Assembly (NCBI GenBank): GCA_011772645.1
Contig: WVZE01000004.1
Location: 9,482-53,107 of the forward strand
Direction of reading: 5' to 3'
Length of the DNA stretch: 43,626 nt
Source: Candidatus Aenigmatarchaeota archaeon
GTDB lineage: Archaea; Aenigmatarchaeota; Aenigmatarchaeia; QMZP01; QMZT01
In this document: positions 7,225 through 14,891 of the stretch, one piece after another
Layout: each line of letters opens with the position of its first letter
How positions within the stretch are numbered: the stretch's first letter is position 1
Position numbers and translations under genes: made by a program
Notes under the pieces: model-generated
What the model was told of the DNA's origin: nothing
Databases searched by the model: none
What the model saw: only the letters and a program-made list of their open reading frames with translations

Positions 7225-8174
7225 TAGGCAGGCAGGAAACCTGCAAACATGCTGCTTATAACCATCCTCGCACCGAAGAAGACGAGCAAGGCGATTATCA
7301 TGAAAATAGGAATGTACTTTATCCCACCCTTCTCCTTCCCGGTGTCTATCAGGCCTATTATTATCCCGGAGAAGAACGTTGTGATTATTATCGAAACCAC
7401 CGAGAACAGCAAAAGGAAGTCAGGGGAAACCGAGATACCGAACTTGAAAAACGGGATGTTGGTCGAGAAGGATTCCGGTAGGTTTCCGGCAGAGGAAAAC
7501 ATGGTTAGGGTCGTAATGAGATAGAGCGAGAGAGCGTAAAGGACCGGGGCTCCCAGTATCCCCGCGAAGACTATGAATATCCCGTACATTATTATGTTCG
7601 CCTTTACCTCCTTCTTCAATGCCTGTTTCCTTCTGATATCTATTGCATTTTCCTCGAGCAGGGCGACCAGCTGGCCTCCTGATCTTGAACCCTCGCTTAT
7701 CAGCTTTACCGCCCTCTCCAGAATCTCCGATCTTATATACCTCGGAATCTGCTGCAGGCCGTCCGCCAGGGATTTGCCCGTCATTATCTCTTTGCCAGAT
7801 CTCTTTATCGCCTCTGCAAGCGGTCCGAATTCGCTCCTGGCTGAGAGAAGCAACGCCTTGCTCGGTATGAAGCCAGACCGTATATTAGCAGCTGTTAACT
7901 CCAGTGCGTCAGGAAGAACGTTCTCCACAAAATTCCTTCTCCTGTCCACCGCCAGTATGAGCCACCCGTTGAGAAGGAAGAAGATGCCGCAAAAGACACC
8001 AATGAAAACGTAAACCATGTAGGCACTCACGAAGAACGCAATTACCCCTGCGATTATCAAGCTCATTACCAGGGAATTGGTTATGTATTTCTCAGGGGTC
8101 GTTTTCATGCCTGAGAACTCTATCATTTTCCTTACCCAGTTTCTGTAGCGTGGTGGGAAAAATTTATGCAGCAT
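7224..8174 (-). CDS. TadC/GspF-family pilus platform membrane protein (second of pair)
   Basis: 316 residues. An N-terminal cytoplasmic stretch (ENVLPDALELTAANIRSGF and a SEGSRSGGQLVALLEENA segment are typical of T2SSF domains) is combined with about five or six membrane helices (about 33-73, 195-235, 255-280 and 290-312). The T2SSF/TadC family forms the inner-membrane platform on which the pilus ATPase acts. It starts at ATG 8174, directly after the stop of the paralogous gene (TGATATG arrangement). Archaeal and Tad systems commonly use two such proteins. The cognate ATPase (FlaI/TadA type) is not in the window. Confidence 0.9.
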   Translation of the reverse strand: MLHKFFPPRYRNWVRKMIEFSGMKTTPEKYITNSLVMSLIIAGVIAFFVSAYMVYVFIGVFCGIFFLLNGWLILAVDRRRNFVENVLPDALELTAANIRSGFIPSKALLLSARSEFGPLAEAIKRSGKEIMTGKSLADGLQQIPRYIRSEILERAVKLISEGSRSGGQLVALLEENAIDIRRKQALKKEVKANIIMYGIFIVFAGILGAPVLYALSLYLITTLTMFSSAGNLPESFSTNIPFFKFGISVSPDFLLLFSVVSIIITTFFSGIIIGLIDTGKEKGGIKYIPIFMIIALLVFFGARMVISSMFAGFLPA

Positions 8175-8175
8175 A

Positions 8176-9069
8176 TCAATCTATCCCTATCGGCCTCCTT
8201 GACTTTATCAGACCCACGAACATGAACTGAAATAACACAAGCATCCCTATTATCCCGATCAGTATGAGCTCCAGGTTTATTGTCAGGCCTGTGAAGGAGG
8301 CGAGAACCAAGAGAAATGTTATGCCCAACGTGGGAAATATGACAGCAAAAAGCATGTACATCAGGGCGAGAGGATTCAGCTGGGAGCCGTACTTCTTTAT
8401 GGACACCCTCTGCTCCACTGCCAGATTGTCAACTATCTCCCTCATCGTCCCTCCTATGTCCGCCCCTGATTTCAGGGCGTTGATCATCTGCCACATCACA
8501 CGCCTAAAGAAGAAGGAGGGGGTTTCCCTTGTCAGGATTTCCAATGCCTCAGCCTCGGATTTCCCTGTGTTTATTTCGTTCACGACCCTTCTTATTTCAT
8601 GGGAAAGCAGGCCGTACTCACTTCTTGCTATCGAAATCAGCGTGTTGTAAAGAGGGACGCCAGCCCTCACCTGAACCAGAACATGGTGAAGCATGTATGG
8701 CAGATTCTTCTCTATGTCCTTGATCTTTCTGGTTGCGGAAAGTTTCGGATAGAAGGAAAGGAAGAGAAAACCCGCAAGGCCTATGCTGCCCCCGGACAGG
8801 AGAGATATTGATAATGCCTTCAATAACTCTGCCCTCGCAGCGATTGTCACGATAAATATCGCGGAGAACACGATAATGAAATAGAATATCAGCGTGAACA
8901 TCGCTATGGACATCCACCTTCTGGGGCTTATCCCAAACCCCGCTTGTTCCAGTTCGAACTCCAGCGAGGGAAAGAATTTCGATAGGTTCTCACCTAACCC
9001 TAGAAAGTGCTCTGAGATACTCCTGACCTTATCGTAAGGCAGAGGCAGGAATGGGATTTTGTTTTTCAC
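8176..9069 (-). CDS. TadB/TadC-family pilus platform membrane protein (first of pair)
   Basis: 297 residues with a T2SSF domain: IEKNLPYMLHHVLVQVRAGV followed by NTLISIARSEYG and a later IGGTMREIVDNLA segment, with membrane helices near 55-110, 230-255 and 262-285. It is distantly similar to its downstream neighbour in layout and motif order, consistent with an old tandem duplication as in TadB/TadC. The start is a GTG at 9069, about 26 bases after a TATA-like ACTTATATTC (9091-9100). Both platform genes form a two-gene unit; the pilin downstream is a plausible substrate. Confidence 0.88.
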   Translation of the reverse strand: MKNKIPFLPLPYDKVRSISEHFLGLGENLSKFFPSLEFELEQAGFGISPRRWMSIAMFTLIFYFIIVFSAIFIVTIAARAELLKALSISLLSGGSIGLAGFLFLSFYPKLSATRKIKDIEKNLPYMLHHVLVQVRAGVPLYNTLISIARSEYGLLSHEIRRVVNEINTGKSEAEALEILTRETPSFFFRRVMWQMINALKSGADIGGTMREIVDNLAVEQRVSIKKYGSQLNPLALMYMLFAVIFPTLGITFLLVLASFTGLTINLELILIGIIGMLVLFQFMFVGLIKSRRPIGID

Positions 9070-9090
9070 ATAGAATATTTGTTTTAGATC

Positions 9091-9100
9091 GAATATAAGT
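9091..9100 (-). promoter_or_regulatory. Probable TATA box for the TadC-like pair
   Basis: The minus strand reads ACTTATATTC, centred about 26 bases before the GTG start at 9069. This is leaderless geometry. The box is weaker than others in the window. Confidence 0.4.
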
Positions 9101-9106
9101 TTTGGG

Positions 9107-9760
9107 CTAGCTGAGTTCCAGACGGAGGATTCCGTTTCTGAAACGTTTGCCGGTGACGCTTGTTTGCGGTGGTTTGGTGAGGATTTTGAAATACGCTTTG
9201 TCCCCTGCCCTTGCCTTAATCTCTATGGAATTCTCAAGCGTTTTCAATTCTATATCACTCTCATCCTTAACATCCGGTAGTTCGACCTCGACCGCTATCC
9301 TGTCCCCTATCCTCTTAACGCACGTTTTGGGCTCCTCTGTTGTTTTCGCCCCGCTGATGCAAACGCCTCCCCTGGATTCAAAATTCTCAGCTTTTGGCTC
9401 TTCGGATTCCCTGACCCTTGGCCTGAGCGTTCCAAGCCTCTCCCTGAGTCCAAGCTTCTTCACCTCTTCCTCTATTTCCTTTATGTCCACGTTCCCGAAG
9501 GTCTTCACTGAAACCCTTGGCTTCTCTCCGGAACTCCTGGTTATGTTTATCGAGAAGCCCCTCCCCTTCACGGGTTTTCTGAAGAAGGGAGAGAGATCAA
9601 AGACCTCGAGATTCCTTTCAAAAACCCTGTCCATCTCCTTCAATTCGCGCTCCATCCTCGAGAAAACGCTAGCGAAAAGGTCCTCCCCTAGAATAGACCC
9701 GCATCTGGGACAGAACCTCCATCCTTCCCTCGTATCTGCCCCGCACTTCCGGCATTTCAT
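9107..9760 (-). CDS. Zinc-ribbon plus Hsp20/alpha-crystallin-like protein
   Basis: 217 residues. The N-terminal CRKCGADTREGWRFCPRCG (3-21) is a four-cysteine zinc ribbon (CxxC-13-CxxC). The middle (about 25-140) is charged and probably flexible. The C-terminal 75 residues (KRIGDRIAVEVELPDV, then DIELKTLENSIEIKA, ending RFRNGILRLEL) have the strand order and the GxLxLxL-like ending of CS/Hsp20 domains. Hsp20 proteins hold unfolding clients; the ribbon suggests RNA or protein binding, or ribosome association. Both roles are inference. The ATG at 9760 starts right at the ribbon. It follows the DUF2391-like gene by 32 bases on the same strand. Confidence 0.75.
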   Translation of the reverse strand: MKCRKCGADTREGWRFCPRCGSILGEDLFASVFSRMERELKEMDRVFERNLEVFDLSPFFRKPVKGRGFSINITRSSGEKPRVSVKTFGNVDIKEIEEEVKKLGLRERLGTLRPRVRESEEPKAENFESRGGVCISGAKTTEEPKTCVKRIGDRIAVEVELPDVKDESDIELKTLENSIEIKARAGDKAYFKILTKPPQTSVTGKRFRNGILRLELS

Positions 9761-9792
9761 GTTATCATCTTCTAAATCCTAACATAAAAAAT

Positions 9793-10272
9793 TTACCTCA
9801 GTATGTCCGCTGTGGCAGCTCCTACCGATGCGAAAAAGGAAACGAAAATAAATATCCTGAAAGACCATGCAGGATCTCCAACGTGATTCATCACCCCGAA
9901 CAGCCAGAGTATGAACCAGGTGACGCTGTAGGAGATCAGGAACAGAGAAACCAGCCTTTTGGGTATATAGGTTTTTCCAACTATGTGCGTGTTGAACTCC
10001 GCTATAGCTTCCTTCGCGACCCTCTGGAATTTCGTGTAGTAGATGATTATCGTAACGACAGCGATGGAAAGCAGAATGAACATAACAAGCCGCATTGGTT
10101 CAAGTTCCCTCGCCAGGGTCCAGACCTCTTCCGTGACCGAGAGCGGTGTTGCGAGAATAACAGCCCCGAATATCTGCTGCGCGACATCGTCCATCTCGAA
10201 CTTTTCCGGCTTTATTCTTTGGGCTAAGGAAGTTATCTTTGTCCCGTTCTTCCTTATTCTCTTTATTACCAT
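9793..10272 (-). CDS. DUF2391-like integral membrane protein
   Basis: 159 residues with four membrane helices (about 33-50, 60-80, 105-125 and 133-153). The pattern FGAxxLATPLSVTEEVW near the first helix and the ending SFFASVGAATADILR resemble the DUF2391/COG4711 family, whose function is unknown. The frame has an ATG at 10281, but the ATG at 10272 is chosen because AGGTGA lies five bases before it. Upstream TATA-like elements lie at 10352-10363 and 10334-10343. The downstream neighbour is the zinc-ribbon/Hsp20 gene and the upstream one is geranylgeranyl reductase, all on the same strand. No functional link is evident. Confidence 0.65.
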   Translation of the reverse strand: MVIKRIRKNGTKITSLAQRIKPEKFEMDDVAQQIFGAVILATPLSVTEEVWTLARELEPMRLVMFILLSIAVVTIIIYYTKFQRVAKEAIAEFNTHIVGKTYIPKRLVSLFLISYSVTWFILWLFGVMNHVGDPAWSFRIFIFVSFFASVGAATADILR

Positions 10273-10351
10273 TGCATTCACCTGTGCTGGGTGGTTCCAA
10301 GCTTTCGAAGTCCATTCCCTGACAACCTCAAAAGATATTATAGACTGTTTC

Positions 10352-10363
10352 GTATTTAAATAG
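10352..10363 (-). promoter_or_regulatory. TATA box upstream of the DUF2391-like gene
   Basis: The minus strand reads CTATTTAAATAC. It is about 85 bases from the ATG at 10272, so either the leader is about 55-60 bases or the nearer CTATAATATC (10334-10343) is the working element. Confidence 0.45.
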
Positions 10364-10382
10364 CTTCAGAAATGATTTCCAA

Positions 10383-11576
10383 TCAAACAAGCTTCCTGGC
10401 TATCGTTATCAGCCTGGGTTTCTTCATGAGAATGAATCCCAGTTTTTTGAATCCGGAAGACCTTGCCAGGTTAATTAGGTCCTCCCCCTTGAGATAATTA
10501 ACCAGCCAATTCAGCTCTTCATCACTCAGGCTTTCCACAACCCTCCTGAGCCTCAGGAGCTTTTCCATCTTCTTCCCCCTGGTCTCCCACCATTTTTTAT
10601 TGTACTCGGAAAGCATAACCTTTGAGTAGTTCCCTTTCTTTATTGCCTTGACTATAACCTCCCCTGCGATCTTTCCAGCTATGTACGATTCTGATATCCC
10701 CCCTCCGTGAATGGGGTTCACCTGATGAGCAGCATCACCGACTATCAGGAAGTTATCCGAAACCATGTCTTCCAGAAGTCCGCCAACGGGAACGCCACCC
10801 GAGTTAACCTCTATCACAGAACCATTCCTCAATCCCTCTCTCTTTCTCACAAAATCCCTAAGGTATTCGATCGCGTGCTTTTTGGAGAAAGGCTTTCTCA
10901 CCCCTATCCCAACGTTCGCCGTTTCCTTCCCCTTTGGGAATACCCACGCGTAACCTCCCGGAGCGATTTCCTTCCCGAAATACATCTCGATCCTGTCCGG
11001 GTCGATCTTAACGTTGGTCATCTCGAACTGAACACATGAAGCTATGTCATTCAAAGAAAGCGTGGTCTTCATCCCCATCATCCTCGCGATCCTTGATTCC
11101 ACACCATCGCAGGCGACAAGTATCTTACAGGTTGTTTCGAAATTCCGATCACCCGATCTCATTTTAACATTCACTTCCGAACCCTTCCTCTCCACCCCGA
11201 CAACCTCTGTTTTCGTGATAATCTTCGCTCCTCCCTTGGCTGCAAGTTTTGCCAGGTATTTATCAAACATCTTCCTCTCGATCACCCACCCTTCCGGGCC
11301 TTTAAAGTCGACCGTGATTTTCTTCCCGTTCGGTGCGTAGGCCGCAGCTCCCTTAACCATCTTGGCAACCCAGGATTTTTCAAGCCCTATGCCCATCCTC
11401 TCCAGCGAAGATTTTGAAAGGCCCTCCCCGCACCTCACGGGAACGCCTATCTCCTGGCGTTTTTCAACCGCGAGCACCTTCAGCCCTTTCTCCCCGCAGT
11501 ACCTGGCGACCGAGCTTCCCGCAGGACCTATGCCTACAACTATTACGTCATACTCCTTTTCGGGGTTTTCAAGCAT
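10383..11576 (-). CDS. Geranylgeranyl reductase family protein (archaeal lipid saturation)
   Basis: 397 residues, normal for digeranylgeranylglycerophospholipid reductase, the FAD enzyme that saturates the isoprenoid chains of archaeal ether lipids. An N-terminal Rossmann motif VVGIGPAGSSVARYC (about 13-27), the acidic end of beta-2 (AVEKR), VRCGEGLS (the substrate/FAD-contacting Cys region), LVACDGVES, and the second FAD motif VGDAAHQVNPIHGGGI (about 285-300) are all present. The start at ATG 11576 is supported by a GGTGTGATC site just upstream; the in-frame GTG at 11582 belongs to that site. It is divergent from the NYN gene across a 60-bp A/T-rich spacer. Confidence 0.92.
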   Translation of the reverse strand: MLENPEKEYDVIVVGIGPAGSSVARYCGEKGLKVLAVEKRQEIGVPVRCGEGLSKSSLERMGIGLEKSWVAKMVKGAAAYAPNGKKITVDFKGPEGWVIERKMFDKYLAKLAAKGGAKIITKTEVVGVERKGSEVNVKMRSGDRNFETTCKILVACDGVESRIARMMGMKTTLSLNDIASCVQFEMTNVKIDPDRIEMYFGKEIAPGGYAWVFPKGKETANVGIGVRKPFSKKHAIEYLRDFVRKREGLRNGSVIEVNSGGVPVGGLLEDMVSDNFLIVGDAAHQVNPIHGGGISESYIAGKIAGEVIVKAIKKGNYSKVMLSEYNKKWWETRGKKMEKLLRLRRVVESLSDEELNWLVNYLKGEDLINLARSSGFKKLGFILMKKPRLITIARKLV

Positions 11577-11594
11577 GATCACACCTAATAAATC

Positions 11595-11620
11595 TTTTTA
11601 ATAAAAAAACTATTTATAAA
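11595..11620. promoter_or_regulatory. Overlapping divergent promoters (GGR leftward, NYN gene rightward)
   Basis: Within 60 bp lie TATTTATAAA (11611-11620), which serves the leftward gene with a start about 10 bases before its ATG, and TTTTTAATAAAA (about 11595-11606), placed for the rightward gene. The rightward gene also has a GGTGGTG ribosome site just before its ATG (11637). Which element serves which gene is inferred from spacing. Confidence 0.45.
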
Positions 11621-11636
11621 GCAATCTGGTGGTGTT

Positions 11637-12098
11637 ATGTTTTTCAAGAAGAGGAAGGAGAGAGAGAAGAAAAATCTCGCCCTGTTCGTGGACGGGCCGA
11701 ACATCATAAGGAAGGAATTCAACATAGACCTGGACGAACTGAGGAAAATCGCTGGAAAATACGGAAGGATCGTAACAGGCAAGGTTTTCCTCAACCAGCA
11801 CGCCTCTGAAAAACTGATAGAGGCGATTGCGAACCAGGGATTCGAACCAAAAGTCGTTCTCGCAGGGGAGATAGAATCGGATGTTGATGTGAGCGTGGCA
11901 GTGGATGTAATCAGGGCGGCGTACACAGACAACATCGACATAATAGCGCTGGCCTCGAGGGATGCGGATTATCTGCCTGCGATACAGGTTGCAAAGGAGA
12001 AGGGAAAAAAGGTTCTTGTCATTGCAACAAAACCGGGCTTTTCCAAGGCCCTGCAGCACGCGGCCGATTACGTTGAACTCCTCTCCAAAAGGTTTTGA
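11637..12098 (+). CDS. NYN/LabA-type PIN-like nuclease domain protein (TIGR00288-like)
   Basis: 153 residues. Family traits: a basic N-terminal tail (MFFKKRKEREKK), ALFVDGPNI (first metal Asp near 19), the central ESDVDVSVAVDVIRAA helix with paired Asp, LASRDADYLPAIQVAKEKGKKV (the SxDxDFxP-like motif), and a final LQHAADYVEL. This places it in the NYN/DUF88 group, PIN-fold proteins presumed to be metal-dependent RNases; the archaeal subgroup has no defined substrate. All the acidic positions expected for metal binding are present. It has a GGTGGTG ribosome-binding site. Monocistronic, divergent from the reductase gene. Confidence 0.88.
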   Translation: MFFKKRKEREKKNLALFVDGPNIIRKEFNIDLDELRKIAGKYGRIVTGKVFLNQHASEKLIEAIANQGFEPKVVLAGEIESDVDVSVAVDVIRAAYTDNIDIIALASRDADYLPAIQVAKEKGKKVLVIATKPGFSKALQHAADYVELLSKRF

Positions 12099-12135
12099 AC
12101 GAGACTAAACGGAATTCTGTAGATAATAGTTACCA

Positions 12136-12160
12136 TTTATAAATAGTTACATTTATAAAA
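12136..12160 (+). promoter_or_regulatory. Tandem TATA boxes before the 49-codon ORF
   Basis: TTTATAAATA (12136-12145) and TTTATAAAA (12152-12160). The second is centred 25 bases before the ATG at 12181, exactly the leaderless spacing. The 82-base spacer holds nothing else that I recognise. Confidence 0.6.
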
Positions 12161-12180
12161 TCTTAAATTAAAATATATAC

Positions 12181-12330
12181 ATGAAAAAAAGATATGGTGG
12201 AGTCTCAAGAAGAGATAAGTCACCTTCTTATAAACATAGTAAGGTAAACCCGAATTACCCAGGGGAACCAACAATACCGCGCTATTTAAAAACCGTAATA
12301 AGGCCAAGACAGTTTTTAGCTAGTTATTAA
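12181..12330 (+). CDS. Small basic protein, 49 residues, unknown
   Basis: An ATG-to-TAA frame encoding MKKRYGGVSRRDKSPSYKHS followed by 29 further residues and ending FLASY. It has 14 Lys/Arg/His, five Tyr and five Pro; there is no hydrophobic segment and no cysteine. I do not recognise it. Support comes from position: a TATA box sits exactly 25 bases before the ATG, the spacer ahead has no other gene, and the frame ends one base before the convergent EamA gene's stop. The composition suggests binding to nucleic acid or to the ribosome, which is inference. Its codons are more A+T-rich than the neighbours, so chance or recent arrival cannot be excluded. Confidence 0.55.
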   Translation: MKKRYGGVSRRDKSPSYKHSKVNPNYPGEPTIPRYLKTVIRPRQFLASY

Positions 12331-13239
12331 TTAAACCCCTGTTGAAAACCTGCTCTTTATGCCCACAACGAAGTACGCCCCTATCAATATCAATGCGCTG
12401 CCCATGAGCTGAAGGTTTGGGGCGGGTTCACCCAGCCACAGAACACCGACCACCAGCGAAACAACCGGAGCGATCAGGAGAAGGGAAGAGGCCTTCGAGA
12501 CGTTGATATGGAGGATGCTCCAATACCAAAAGAGGACGTAAACGAAAAGGATCGCGACGGATATCGAGATGTTAAACCATTGCTGCGCGCTCAGGGAGAG
12601 CAAGAGGTCGAACTTCCCGAGCAGGAGAACCACCCCGAAGAGGATGATCCCGCCGAAGAACATCCTCGCGAATGAAACCACAAAGTTCGTTTCCCCCTTT
12701 ATCATCGCCTTCCTAGCGATCACGTTCTCCAGCGCCCAGAGGATTGTCGCGCCTATAACGAGCGCATCCCCTAACTGAGGGTTCATCCATAAATCAGCGG
12801 GGTTTATCTGGGCCGAGAACAAGACAACGGTTCCTATCAACATTATGATCAGAGCGAAAATCTGCTTCTTTGGGATTTTCTCCCTGAGCAGGATAAACGC
12901 GAATATTGCTACGTAAAGGGGAAGGGTCTTGTGTAGGAAAGCCGCTCTCCCCCCTGTTGTGAACTTCAACCCGGTGAAGAACAGAAGGAAGGCGAACGCC
13001 CCTCCTATCACGGCGATTAGCAAGAGATATCTCCAGTCCATCTCTTTGATGTTTCTCAGCGAGAATCTGTTGGTTAAAATTGACAGGCCAAGGAAGATCA
13101 CGCCTATTATTATCGCTCGTACGGCGGTGAAAACCGTCGGGTCCAGATCGACCACGAAAATCTTGTTTACTGGTATCGCGAAACCGCTTATTACCGCAGC
13201 GATCAGGGCAAGAACCGTCCCGAGGGTTTCCTTATTCAT
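12331..13239 (-). CDS. EamA/DMT-family transporter
   Basis: 302 residues in ten membrane helices arranged as two EamA repeats (about 5-135 and 150-292). The pattern ISGFAIPVNKIFV near the start and GxLxLGExP-like LWLGEPAPN in the second repeat are typical of the drug/metabolite transporter superfamily, which exports or imports small metabolites. The substrate cannot be told. The ATG at 13239 has a strong AAGGAGGAGG ribosome site and overlaps the upstream gene by 8 bases. It is the last gene of the ACD-alpha/carbamoyltransferase/HypC operon, so a link to a metabolite of that pathway is possible but unproven. Confidence 0.9.
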   Translation of the reverse strand: MNKETLGTVLALIAAVISGFAIPVNKIFVVDLDPTVFTAVRAIIIGVIFLGLSILTNRFSLRNIKEMDWRYLLLIAVIGGAFAFLLFFTGLKFTTGGRAAFLHKTLPLYVAIFAFILLREKIPKKQIFALIIMLIGTVVLFSAQINPADLWMNPQLGDALVIGATILWALENVIARKAMIKGETNFVVSFARMFFGGIILFGVVLLLGKFDLLLSLSAQQWFNISISVAILFVYVLFWYWSILHINVSKASSLLLIAPVVSLVVGVLWLGEPAPNLQLMGSALILIGAYFVVGIKSRFSTGV

Positions 13240-13753
13240 TTTTCCTCCTCCTTAACATCCTGTTCACGTGATTCTGCTTTATCCTTTCCGAAACGTAATC
13301 ATAGTGGACGCTCACCCTATCCCCATTCTTCAGGTTCCCCACAAAATCGTTCCTGAAGAACTTCTCGCCCAGCTTGGTCCTGACCAGAACTTTATCTGGA
13401 TCGATCCTCAACACCCTTCCGGGGTAAACCAGGCATTCCCTTACATCCAGATCAGGCCTGATCTGCTTCCTCCATATTATCGCCTTTTCATGCTCCAAAA
13501 GGAAATACCTCCGGATCACCTCATCATCTATCTCTTTCTTGCCCATCCTTTTCGCCAGTATCGAACACATCCTTGTGGCGACCTTGAAGATCCCTTCAAC
13601 CGGGAAATCAATTTCCTGCCTGTTTTTAACGGAATCATTCAGTTTTTTCAGCAGCTCCTCCCTGAGCTCTCCCCTGTTCACCAGAACCTCGCCGCACGGG
13701 ATGGCGTAGCGAAGAAACAATTCCTTGTTCCTGATCGGCAATATCTCGAACAT
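13232..13753 (-). CDS. Unknown helical domain fused to a HypC-like domain
   Basis: 173 residues. Residues 1-110 are predicted mostly helical with no family recognised (two conserved-looking parts: AIPCGEVLVNRGE at 17-29 and a Cys/Lys-rich helix ATRMCSILAKRMGKKE). Residues about 110-160 (YPGRVLRIDPDKVLVRTKLGEKFFRNDF, then LKNGDRVSVHYDYVSERI) repeat the strand order of the adjacent HypC protein: GKV, VDFGG-like turn, KxGExVLVxxxFVIERL. It lacks the N-terminal Met-Cys of true HypC. It lies two bases after hypC and overlaps the transporter gene. I infer a HypC-derived partner or specialised maturation factor. Confidence 0.6.
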   Translation of the reverse strand: MFEILPIRNKELFLRYAIPCGEVLVNRGELREELLKKLNDSVKNRQEIDFPVEGIFKVATRMCSILAKRMGKKEIDDEVIRRYFLLEHEKAIIWRKQIRPDLDVRECLVYPGRVLRIDPDKVLVRTKLGEKFFRNDFVGNLKNGDRVSVHYDYVSERIKQNHVNRMLRRRKNE

Positions 13754-13754
13754 C

Positions 13755-13958
13755 CTACAACCTCTCCATATCGAAACCTCCAGCGGGTTTCGATCCTTCC
13801 TGCAACCTTTCTATTACGAAATCGTTGAACACCAGGACCTTCTCCCCTTTCCTTACCTTAAAAAACTCCGAATTGACCTTTCTCCTGACCCCTCCGAAAT
13901 CCACCAGTGCTTCCTTGCCTTTCGCATCCAAGACCTTTCCCTTCAGAGCGATACACAT
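13755..13958 (-). CDS. hypC: HypC/HupF-family hydrogenase assembly chaperone
   Basis: 67 residues. It starts MCIALKGKV with the essential Cys2, followed by ALVDFGGVRRKVN and KGEKVLVFNDFVIERL, the full HypC pattern. HypC carries the Fe(CN)2CO precursor with HypD and delivers it to the large subunit of NiFe hydrogenase. The ATG at 13958 is preferred over that at 13967 because Cys must directly follow Met. It starts one base after the carbamoyltransferase stop, with GGATGATT as ribosome site. Carbamoyl phosphate is the source of the cyanide ligands (through HypF), so its position beside a carbamoyltransferase may be meaningful. No other hyp gene is in the window. Confidence 0.88.
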   Translation of the reverse strand: MCIALKGKVLDAKGKEALVDFGGVRRKVNSEFFKVRKGEKVLVFNDFVIERLQEGSKPAGGFDMERL

Positions 13959-13959
13959 C

Positions 13960-14874
13960 TCAATCATCCTTTAAAAGGTAGAGCAGCAGGGCCTTCTCCG
14001 TGTGCAGTCTGTTCTCGGCCTCATCGAAAACAACCGAATTTCGCGAGTCTATCACATCGTTCGTTACCTCGTAACCCCTCAGAGCCGGAAGACAGTGAAG
14101 GAATATGAAACCTTGTTTTGCGTGTTTTACAAGCTCGGAGCTGACCTGGTATTTTTTAAAATCCCTGGTTCTTTGTTTTTCCTCCTTTTCCTGCCCGGGA
14201 GAAATCCACTTGTCCGTTATCACGACATCCGCATCCTTCATCCCCTTCACAGGATCGTTCTCTATCCTTACGTTACCTTTGACGTACTTCCTAACCTTCT
14301 CCAGAAATTCCGGGTCAGGCAGGTATTTCGCCTTGTCCGGGCAAACCAGGAAAACGTTTGCCCAGAGCTTTGAAAAGCCGATCATTGTTGACCTTCCCAT
14401 GTTGAACGCGCAGTCACCGAAGAAAGAAACCTTCAGGTCCTCGATCTTCCCTTTCTTCTCGATAACGGTCAGAAGATCCGCCAGGGTCTGACACGGGTGG
14501 TAGAGATCGCTCAGCCCGTTGATTACGGGGATTTTTGAAATGCTTGACATCTCCTCGAGGTCGGAATGCCTGTAAACCCTCGCCATTATCGCGTCGCAGT
14601 ATCTCTCAAGAACGCGTATCGTATCTTTCAGGGTCTCTTTTTCAGCGAGTTTGGTTGTCCGCGAATCGAGATAGGCCGCATGACCTCCCAGCTGATTCAT
14701 GGCGACTTCGAAAGACACTCTCGTCCTTGTGGATGTCTTTTCAAACAACATCGCGAGAGTTTGCCCTTCAAGCCTCCCCTCGGAATTCCCGGCCTTTATT
14801 TTTTTTGCCAGTTCCAGAATTTTTCTTATCTCCTTCTCCGGGTAATCCATCAACGTCAGGAAATTTTTCGCCAT
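13960..14874 (-). CDS. Ornithine-type carbamoyltransferase with variant substrate motif
   Basis: 304 residues. Carbamoyl-phosphate site: FEKTSTRTRVSFE (STRTR, about 47-59), the HPCQ motif in LYHPCQTLADL, and HCLPALRGYEV containing the catalytic Cys. The C-terminal FDEAENRLHTEKALLLYLL is characteristic of the OTC branch. In ornithine transcarbamoylases the ornithine-binding loop reads D-x-W-x-S-M-G; here it is DKWISPGQ, Met replaced by Pro. This may only tune ornithine binding or may signal another amine substrate. The ATG at 14874 has a GGGGTGTGT site; the longer frame up to 15006 is only overlap with ACD alpha. Second gene of the operon. Confidence 0.88.
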   Translation of the reverse strand: MAKNFLTLMDYPEKEIRKILELAKKIKAGNSEGRLEGQTLAMLFEKTSTRTRVSFEVAMNQLGGHAAYLDSRTTKLAEKETLKDTIRVLERYCDAIMARVYRHSDLEEMSSISKIPVINGLSDLYHPCQTLADLLTVIEKKGKIEDLKVSFFGDCAFNMGRSTMIGFSKLWANVFLVCPDKAKYLPDPEFLEKVRKYVKGNVRIENDPVKGMKDADVVITDKWISPGQEKEEKQRTRDFKKYQVSSELVKHAKQGFIFLHCLPALRGYEVTNDVIDSRNSVVFDEAENRLHTEKALLLYLLKDD

Positions 14875-14891
14875 ACACACCCCAATTTTTA

